Assembly: GCA_009773755.1 (NCBI GenBank)
Contig: WSZJ01000019.1
Coordinates: 1 to 33,948, forward strand
Direction of reading: 5' to 3'
DNA from: Planctomycetota bacterium
GTDB taxonomy: Bacteria > Planctomycetota > MHYJ01 > WSZJ01
DNA length: 33,948 nucleotides
The notes beneath the pieces are model-generated. The model saw only the letters and a program-made list of their open reading frames with translations. It did not search any database and was not told the DNA's origin. A program made the position numbers and the translations under genes. Below, one piece after another: positions 25,221-31,149 of this stretch (within the stretch, counting starts at the first letter, position 1; every line of letters begins with the position of its first letter).

Positions 25221-25880
25221 TCAATGCGGCAGTCGGCTCGGCAGGCCAAGTAACACACCTTTCTTGTCGATTCGAAGGCATGAGTACGATTTCTTTCCGT
25301 GCCAAACGCGCATCCCGATCCAGAACGTGCACCAGGCCACGAATCCGACGACCAGTCCCACGTAGAAGGCGTCGTCGTGCCAGCGCGAAGAGGTGGGGAT
25401 GAACTGCCTCGCGACCTCCCCGAGCACGCCGAACAGCGCGATGATCACGAAGAAACCGAAGAAGGCCCCGGCCCCGACCAAGAACTTCCTTCGCCGCCGT
25501 GCAGAAACGCAGCAGTCGCACTCGGGAATCAGCACGGCGGCCGATCCCGTGAACATCGCGCCGGCTGCCGGCGCCAGCCCGGGATTGATCATTCCCGGGA
25601 GCAAGGCCCACGCGGGCACCCAGCTCAATACGGCCTCGCGGACCACGACGCGTTCGTGCGCACCGCAATCGAGGCACTCATCCAGCGGTGCTGTTGATCC
25701 CGGCGGTATGAGGATTCGATCTCCGTCGCGCTTCGCCGCCGTCGGTCGCCTCGCCCCGCGCTCTCCTTCCCACAGGATGGTTGGGACATTCTGGCAGTGG
25801 GCGCACTTCGCCTTCCCACCCTCGAGGAATGGAGCTAGATCGAGGGAATGTCGGCAATGGGGGCATTCGAACGCGATCAT
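25221..25880 (-). CDS. Zinc-ribbon membrane protein of unknown function
   Basis: A 219-residue protein starting at the ATG at 25880 (MIAFECPHCRHSLDLAPFL). The frame is open further upstream, but the N-terminal zinc ribbon begins at once: C6-x2-C9 with a second pair in KCAHCQN. A further CxxC pair (ECLDCG) and a CDCC cluster suggest more metal sites. Three hydrophobic segments follow (LPGMINPGLAPAAGAMF, FLVGAGAFFGFFVIIALFGV and FYVGLVVGFVAWCTFWIGM), so it sits in the membrane with the ribbon probably in the cytoplasm. TAGGAT lies eight bases before the ATG, with no ribosome binding site, consistent with a leaderless start. I do not recognise a named family. It converges on the tRNA-Glu terminator. 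Confidence 0.75.
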   Translation of the reverse strand: MIAFECPHCRHSLDLAPFLEGGKAKCAHCQNVPTILWEGERGARRPTAAKRDGDRILIPPGSTAPLDECLDCGAHERVVVREAVLSWVPAWALLPGMINPGLAPAAGAMFTGSAAVLIPECDCCVSARRRRKFLVGAGAFFGFFVIIALFGVLGEVARQFIPTSSRWHDDAFYVGLVVGFVAWCTFWIGMRVWHGKKSYSCLRIDKKGVLLGLPSRLPH

Positions 25881-25888
25881 CGAGCGGC

Positions 25889-25894
25889 ATCCTA
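25889..25894 (-). promoter_or_regulatory. Putative -10 element of a leaderless promoter
   Basis: TAGGAT lies eight bases before the ATG of the zinc-ribbon gene, which has no clear ribosome binding site. The first half (AGGAT) could also be read as a weak ribosome binding site. Confidence 0.3.
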
Positions 25895-25927
25895 GATCCC
25901 GCGACGCCAAGCATTCAAGCGCGCCGG

Positions 25928-26223
25928 TCACGACGCCTGAAGCGGCTTCCGGCCGAATTTCCGCCTTACGCTGTCCAGCGTCCGCTTCACCATCGGTCTC
26001 CGCACGATCCACCGCTCCAGCGCCCGCACGCCGTCTCCTTCAGGGAGACCGTGAATTCGTCCTGGAACGCCCTTCGCCCGCCACCCGCATTTTGCGGAGA
26101 AACGGCTTCGGCCTCGAATTTCCCATTCGCGCTGGCGGCCTTCACGTCGCTGTAGTACCGGTCCGTGGCCGACGCGAAGGCGCACGTCAGGAAAACGCAG
26201 GCCGCGACGCGAAATCCGGACAT
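25928..26223 (-). pseudogene. Chimeric remnant: exported-protein N-terminus joined to a PGPGW-protein C-terminus
   Basis: The 5' part (26223 down to about 26035) has a strong ribosome binding site (AGGAGG), a signal peptide (SGFRVAACVFLTCAFASA) and about 45 mature residues (TDRYYSDVKAASANGKFEAE). It then loses any family look and stops at 25987 after 78 residues. In another frame, 26032 down to 25928 encodes 34 residues closely matching the C-terminus of the membrane protein at 27602-28024: GVRALERWIVRR is shared, and both end in a KFG/RFG-containing basic helix. A 31-base block is identical between 26003-26033 and 27677-27707. The junction at about 26034 marks a deletion or recombination that joined two gene fragments. 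An expressed 78-residue product is possible but probably not functional. Confidence 0.7.
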
Positions 26224-26339
26224 TTCAACCTCCTTTGCCATGTGACCTCTCGTGTGGATTGGACGTAATTCGACGGGCCCGGATTAGAGTTTTTCCAGAA
26301 ACCGCCGTGGGCCCGCCGTTGTATGGGATTCCTGGACCC

Positions 26340-27587
26340 ATGCTCCTAAGACGCTTCGTCCTCGTCCTTTTCACCGCCGGCCTCGCCGCGGCCGGAGACC
26401 TCGATACGGAAGTCGCTTCCGTCCTCCCGAAGCCCGAGGAAGAGCGCTGGCTCTCCATCCCGTGGCGAACGAACCTCTTCCAGGCCCGGCTCGACGCGCA
26501 GGCCGCCGGGAGGCCGCTTCTCATCTGGGTCATGGACGGACATGTCCTGGGCGCCACCTGAGGGAACGGACAGGTGAGCCGTGGGCTCCTGAACGACGCG
26601 AGGGTGGCGAAGCGGATATCTGACGATTTCGTGCCGGCGAGCGCGGGGATCGAGCGGGTGCAGCCGGACCGGTACGGCTGGGACGAAAGCGCGGTAAGCC
26701 GGTGGTTTGTGCCGATGGCGAAGGACGCGTTTGCGAAATTTGCGCCGAAGGGCTGGTGGGAGGAATTCAAGACGTACCAGGGAATCTACGTCGTGGGCGC
26801 AGACGGAACGACGTACGCGTACCGCGTGGTCTGGGAGTTGCCGCCAGAAGAACTGCTCAAGACGCTCGACGCCGCGCACGCGGAATTCGCGAAGAAGCCG
26901 CCCGCGAAGATCGAGCTGACCGCCGATTCCGTGCGCTCCGCGGACTTCCACCTGCTCGACCCGTCGACCTCCGCCGTGCGCGTGTTCAGCCGCGTCCGCC
27001 CCGTCCCGGACGGCGCGCCCGAGGGGAACCGCGGCGTCGGTCGCGACCATTTCTGGGTCTTCGCGCCCGAGGTGAAGGAGATTCTCGACGCGGGAGGCGA
27101 AGCCGGGGCCAGCGTGGCCATGCCGTCGCGCATCGCCGCCCGCCTCGTCCGCTTCACGCTCCTCGACCACGTCCGCAACATCGGCCATCCGTACGACGAG
27201 AGCCAGGTCAAGCGGGCGGACTTTCCGATGTGGCTCAAGTCCCGCACGGATGAGCGGCGCTCTTTCGCGTTCATCGGGACGTTCCTGAGCGAAAGGGACG
27301 ATCCCGAGAACGGCGAGCAGGGGAAAACGGGCGTTGAAGGAACGATCGAAGGCGAATTCGAAGTCGACGTGAAGACCGCGAAAATCGTCCGATGGCGCGC
27401 CTTCGCCTCGGGCCACGCCTGGGGCCAGACGGACACGTCTCCGCCGAAAGGCAAATACCCGATGGTCTGGGCGATGGTGGAAGCGGACGACGCCACGGCG
27501 CGGGCCGTTCCGCCGGTGTGGTACGGGCTTAGCCCGGTCTGGAAGAAGATCTACCTCCGTCCTTCGCTGGCGAGGGATCCGAAGTAG
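26340..27587 (+). CDS. Exported thioredoxin-like protein, candidate selenoprotein with Sec74
   Basis: Read with TGA at 26559-26561 as selenocysteine, this is a 415-residue protein. The ATG at 26340 starts a signal peptide (LLRRFVLVLFTAGLAAAG). A thioredoxin-like strand follows (RPLLIWVMDGHVLGAT), then TGA, then GNGQVSRGLLNDARVAKRIS and DDFVPASAG, without a frame shift. The TGA thus falls where a redox Cys would sit after the first core strand, giving a GATUGNG motif. The rest (QGIYVVGADGTTYAYRVVW and a C-terminal half of 240 residues) is intact up to the stop at 27587. A downstream start at GTG 26574 would remove the signal peptide and the core strand. A SECIS-like hairpin follows the TGA. 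I recall related planctomycete proteins with Cys or Sec here, but have not checked. A periplasmic redox role is inferred. Confidence 0.8.
26559..26591 (+). promoter_or_regulatory. In-frame TGA with SECIS-like hairpin (thioredoxin-like gene)
   Basis: After the TGA (26559-26561) a bulged stem-loop is visible. A lower stem CAGG (26571-26574) pairs with CCTG (26588-26591), a two-base bulge TG (26575-26576) follows, and an upper stem AGCC (26577-26580) pairs with GGCT (26584-26587) around a 3-base loop GTG. Nineteen bases separate TGA from the loop, and the first loop base is G. The bulge, small loop and spacing agree with bacterial SECIS elements. Confidence 0.65.
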
Positions 27588-27601
27588 GTGGAGCTCTTCT
27601 T

Positions 27602-28024
27602 CTAGAGCACTTCCAGCGGCGCTTTCCCGAACCTCCGCCGGATGGCGTCCAGCGCCCGCTTGACCGCCGCTCTCCTCACGATCCACCGCTCCAGCGCCCG
27701 CACGCCGGGGATGTCGGTGAGCATGAGCCCGACGAGGATCGTGAGCACGCCCTGCCCCGGGATTCCGGGAAGCGACAGAACGACTCCGACGAGAACCAGC
27801 ACGACTCCCGCCAGATTCTTCAGGAGCATGGCTGCGACGTGCTTCCACGTCGGACCCGGCGGCGTTCGACCTCGGACGAAATAGTCCGCCGGCATACGCA
27901 CGATCAGAAACGTCACGATCGCGAGACTTCCGACGAGCGTGGCAACGAAGATGAGGGCGACGGTCCAGATGTCGGCGTTGGCGAGGCCGAGGCGGGCGGG
28001 GAGACCTTTGAGGAATTGGAGCAT
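27602..28024 (-). CDS. PGPGW-like small membrane protein
   Basis: A 140-residue membrane protein starting at the ATG at 28024 (MLQFLKGLPARLGLANADI). Hydrophobic segments lie at about 20-42 and 68-104. The second holds LPGIPGQGVLTILVGLML, which resembles the PGPGW motif region of small transmembrane proteins. The C-terminus is a basic amphipathic helix (VRALERWIVRRAAVKRALDA). TACGCT lies nine bases before the ATG and there is no ribosome binding site, which fits a leaderless transcript. A degraded copy of its C-terminus lies at 25928-26032. It converges on the thioredoxin-like gene, 14 bases apart, and is divergent from the AddB-like gene. The function is unknown. Confidence 0.75.
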   Translation of the reverse strand: MLQFLKGLPARLGLANADIWTVALIFVATLVGSLAIVTFLIVRMPADYFVRGRTPPGPTWKHVAAMLLKNLAGVVLVLVGVVLSLPGIPGQGVLTILVGLMLTDIPGVRALERWIVRRAAVKRALDAIRRRFGKAPLEVL

Positions 28025-28033
28025 GCGGCGGTG

Positions 28034-28088
28034 AGCGTATCCGCCGCGCACTTTTTCCGCCCTCCCCCACCTCACGGCCCGCTACATT
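28034..28088. promoter_or_regulatory. Divergent leaderless promoters (putative -10 elements)
   Basis: In the 71-base spacer, TACGCT (28034-28039, minus strand) lies nine bases before the PGPGW-like start, and TACATT (28083-28088, plus strand) lies seven bases before the AddB-like start. Neither gene has a ribosome binding site. No good -35 hexamers are visible. Confidence 0.3.
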
Positions 28089-28095
28089 CTCACTC

Positions 28096-31000
28096 ATGCT
28101 CTCTGTCCGCACCGGCTCCTACCGTTCGCTTGAGGAAGAACTCGTCGGCCGCCTGCGTCTGCGCCCGCCGCTCGAGGCGGCGTGGGTCGTGGTGCCGTCG
28201 CGGCACGTGCGGGGGCGGCTGCAGCGGGCGATGGCGGCTTCGGGCGGGCTGGCGAATGTGTTCCTGCCGGATTTCCATGCGCTGGCGCGGATGATTGTGG
28301 AGGAAGCGGGGATCGACATTCCGCCGCTGGTGGAGGACGTGGGGGAAGAGGAGATCTTCCGCGCGTTTCTTCGGGAGCCCGGGGCTTCGGAGCGGTACCG
28401 CGTGCTGGCGGACCGGCCGGGAGCGGGGGCGCTGCTTCGCACCGTTGCGGACCTGCGCGCTGCCGTGATCGCGCCGCCGCTTCTGCGCGAGGTCAAAGAA
28501 GAGCTCCCCGAGGACGCGCAGCGGCTCGCGGAGCTCGCGGGGCTGCTCGAGGCGTACGGGAACTTCTTGAAGAAGCTCGGCTACATGACGCGCTCCGACG
28601 TGGCGCGCGTGGCGGCGGTGGAAGCGGAGAAATCGCGGCTTGTGAAAGAGGCTGCGGTGTGGAACGTGTACGGGTTCTACGAATTCCTCGGCGAGCAGAA
28701 GGACCTGCTCGACGCGCTGTCGCGCGAGACGGACGCGACCGTGTGGGTGCCGTACCGCGAGGGTCCTGCCTACGCGTTGTCCGAGCGCACGCTCAACGAG
28801 GATTTCGGCGCGGCCCGCGCGCGGCAGGGCGGTTTCATCGCGGCGCCCGACGGGGGGGTGGCGATGGAAGCGCTGAAGACGAAAGCGCCGAAGCCGAAGA
28901 TCCTCAAGGGCGACGGGCTTCCGCGGACGGGGATCTTCCGCGCGACGGCGTTCACGCAGCGGCTGTTCGACCCGGCAGAGTCGCTCGGCAAGATCGGCCC
29001 GGCGATCCCGGCGGTGACGTGCGGCGGGACGGCGGACGAGGTCTGGTACGCGGTGAAGGAAGCGCGCCGGGTCCACGAATCCGAAGGGGTCGCGTGGCGC
29101 GACATCGCGATCGTGGCGCGGACGCTCGACCGGCGGCTTCACCTGGCCGCGCGGTTTTTCCGCGACGAGGCCGTGCCGTGGTGGACGCCCGCGGCCCAGC
29201 CGCTCGCCGAGCGGCCGCTGGCACAGGCCGCTTCTCTCGCGGCGCGCCTGCTCCTTGACGAGGCGTACCACATGGACGTGCACGAGTGGTTTTCGTCGCC
29301 CCTGGTGAAGGACGAAGTTCGGGCGGACCGCTGGGGAGAGATCGCGCGCGCGCTGGGGATCGTGTCGGCGGACGACTGGAAGCGGCTGTCGGCGGCGCGA
29401 GGCGCCCATCTGGCGGACGAGGACGGGGAGGAGGTCGCCTCCGCGGAGGCGGTGGACGCCTTTGCGGCGGCCGTTGACGCGTTGCGTCAATCGCTGCCCG
29501 GGGCCGAAGGCAGGCGCGGCTGGGCCACGCTTGCCGCGTCCTGGGAACGCTTCCTCGGCGACCGGCTCGACGCGAAAAAAGATGAGGCCGCCTGGAAGTC
29601 GCTCCAGGACATCCTGCATTCGCTCGCCGCGCTCGAGGGCGCCGGCGCGCCGCCGGACGGGCGCGCCTTCGCGGCGGCGTTCGCCCGCGGCATCGCCGCC
29701 GAAAAAATCCCCGTCCACCCGATCCCCGCCGATGGCGTCGCCTTCCTCGACGCCATGCAGCTGCGCGGGCAGCGCTTCCGCGTCGCCGTCCTCCTCGGTC
29801 TCAACGAGCGCGACTGGCCCGCGGTGCCGCGCGAGGACCCGTACCTGCCGGACGCCTCACGGAGGCGCATCGCCGCGGCGACCGGGTGCAGGCTGCGCGA
29901 GCGCATGGAACGCGCTTCCGAAGAACGCATGCTCTTCGCCTTCGCGCTCGACTGCTGCGACCGCGCGATTCTCGTCTCGCGGCGCGTGGACGACGAGGGG
30001 CGCAAGGAAGCGCCGTCCGCGTTCCTGGACGAGATCCGGCGCGTGGTGCACGTCGAGGACAAGGCCGGAGTGCCGCGGCTGCCGCTTCGGAAGTTCGAGC
30101 GAAAACTCGGGTGGCTGACGTGGACGGAGCAGCGGCTGCGCGCGATCCTGACGGGGGGAGTCGACGCGGACCCTGTGGTCGTCAAGGCCAAGGCGCTCGA
30201 AGAATTCGGCGGGTGGAATGCGTTCGACCTCCTCTCCGCTCCGCCGCAGGCCCACCTCGAGAGCGTCGCCGGGCGCGGCCTCTCGCCTACCGCGCTGCAG
30301 AACCTCGCCACATGCCCCTTCCTTTACTGGGCGCGCCAGGTGACGAAGCTCGATGTCCTCGACCCGCGCGAAGCGGAGGAAGACGTCACCGCGCGCGAGG
30401 TCGGCTCGGTGCTGCACGAGGCGCTCGCGGACAGGAGCGGCGCGGATCCCGTCGAACGCGCGCGGGACATATTCCAGCGGCGGGCGCAGAAGCGGCCTCC
30501 GCTGCGGTACGCGGTGTGGGAAGCGGCGCGCGACGCGGGTCTCAAGGCGCTGGCGGCGCTGGTCGCGCAGGACCGCGCCGAATTGAAGTCGGGCGGCTGG
30601 ACGGTCGCTCACGCCGAGCTGAATCTGCCGCTCCTCGCCGGGCCGAATCCGCTTCCCGGCCTCCACGGGCGCGTGGACCGCGTGGAAACGCGGGAGACGA
30701 AGGGCCCGCTGGAATTCCGCGTGACGGATTTCAAATACAAGCTGTCGAAGCGGCCGCCGGTCGAGGGGAAGGACGAGAAGGTCGAGGAGAAAACGCTCGC
30801 GGAAGTGCTGCGCGGGGAGCGGGTGCAGCTCGCGGCGTACGCGAGGCTCGTCGCGGCGCACCTCGGGCCGAAGGCGGCGTTCGCGGGGGCGCAGTTCTAT
30901 TACTTCGGACCGCGCTTCGATCCGGTGCGGCGCGGGCTGCTGACGCGCGACGGAAGCGAGGAGCTCGCGTCCCTCGCGCCGCGCGCGTGGGAAATGGCCG

Positions 31001-31149
31001 CCAACGGCCGCTTCGTCGTCGTCGACGACCTCAACGTCTGCAAGCAGTGCGAGATGCACACGGTCTGCCGGCGCGGGCATTTTGCGACGCGCACGCGAGC
31101 CCTCAACGATCCGCGCGGGAAGGCATTCGCCGGCGGGAGGTTCGCGTGA
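28096..31149 (+). CDS. addB: AddB-like nuclease subunit (PD-(D/E)XK, iron-sulfur)
   Basis: A 1017-residue protein of the AddB/RecB-like exonuclease family. The N-terminal two thirds have the helicase-like fold typical of AddB (AAWVVVPSRHVRGRLQRAM; VAVLLGLNERDWP; PYLPDASRRRIA), but no Walker A motif is visible, so it may not bind ATP. The C-terminal nuclease domain has GRVDRVE with D861, and VTDFKYK with D878 and K880. Four cysteines, C740 in ATCPFLYW and C982-x2-C985-x5-C991, match the AddB iron-sulfur cluster that staples the nuclease domain. The stop overlaps the next gene by four bases (GTGA). Together they should form the AddAB enzyme that resects DNA double-strand ends for RecA-mediated repair. 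The gene name follows family and context; sequence divergence from AddB of model organisms is likely large. Confidence 0.87.
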   Translation: MLSVRTGSYRSLEEELVGRLRLRPPLEAAWVVVPSRHVRGRLQRAMAASGGLANVFLPDFHALARMIVEEAGIDIPPLVEDVGEEEIFRAFLREPGASERYRVLADRPGAGALLRTVADLRAAVIAPPLLREVKEELPEDAQRLAELAGLLEAYGNFLKKLGYMTRSDVARVAAVEAEKSRLVKEAAVWNVYGFYEFLGEQKDLLDALSRETDATVWVPYREGPAYALSERTLNEDFGAARARQGGFIAAPDGGVAMEALKTKAPKPKILKGDGLPRTGIFRATAFTQRLFDPAESLGKIGPAIPAVTCGGTADEVWYAVKEARRVHESEGVAWRDIAIVARTLDRRLHLAARFFRDEAVPWWTPAAQPLAERPLAQAASLAARLLLDEAYHMDVHEWFSSPLVKDEVRADRWGEIARALGIVSADDWKRLSAARGAHLADEDGEEVASAEAVDAFAAAVDALRQSLPGAEGRRGWATLAASWERFLGDRLDAKKDEAAWKSLQDILHSLAALEGAGAPPDGRAFAAAFARGIAAEKIPVHPIPADGVAFLDAMQLRGQRFRVAVLLGLNERDWPAVPREDPYLPDASRRRIAAATGCRLRERMERASEERMLFAFALDCCDRAILVSRRVDDEGRKEAPSAFLDEIRRVVHVEDKAGVPRLPLRKFERKLGWLTWTEQRLRAILTGGVDADPVVVKAKALEEFGGWNAFDLLSAPPQAHLESVAGRGLSPTALQNLATCPFLYWARQVTKLDVLDPREAEEDVTAREVGSVLHEALADRSGADPVERARDIFQRRAQKRPPLRYAVWEAARDAGLKALAALVAQDRAELKSGGWTVAHAELNLPLLAGPNPLPGLHGRVDRVETRETKGPLEFRVTDFKYKLSKRPPVEGKDEKVEEKTLAEVLRGERVQLAAYARLVAAHLGPKAAFAGAQFYYFGPRFDPVRRGLLTRDGSEELASLAPRAWEMAANGRFVVVDDLNVCKQCEMHTVCRRGHFATRTRALNDPRGKAFAGGRFA

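Noticed and set aside
16892..26561. Genome-wide recoding of TGA as Gly or Trp
   Set aside because: Most genes here end in TGA, often in overlapping ATGA/GTGA junctions, and Trp is read from TGG.
28090..29718. Minus-strand open frame of 542 codons
   Set aside because: It lies antisense to the AddB-like gene, is dominated by Arg and Pro, and contains no motif.
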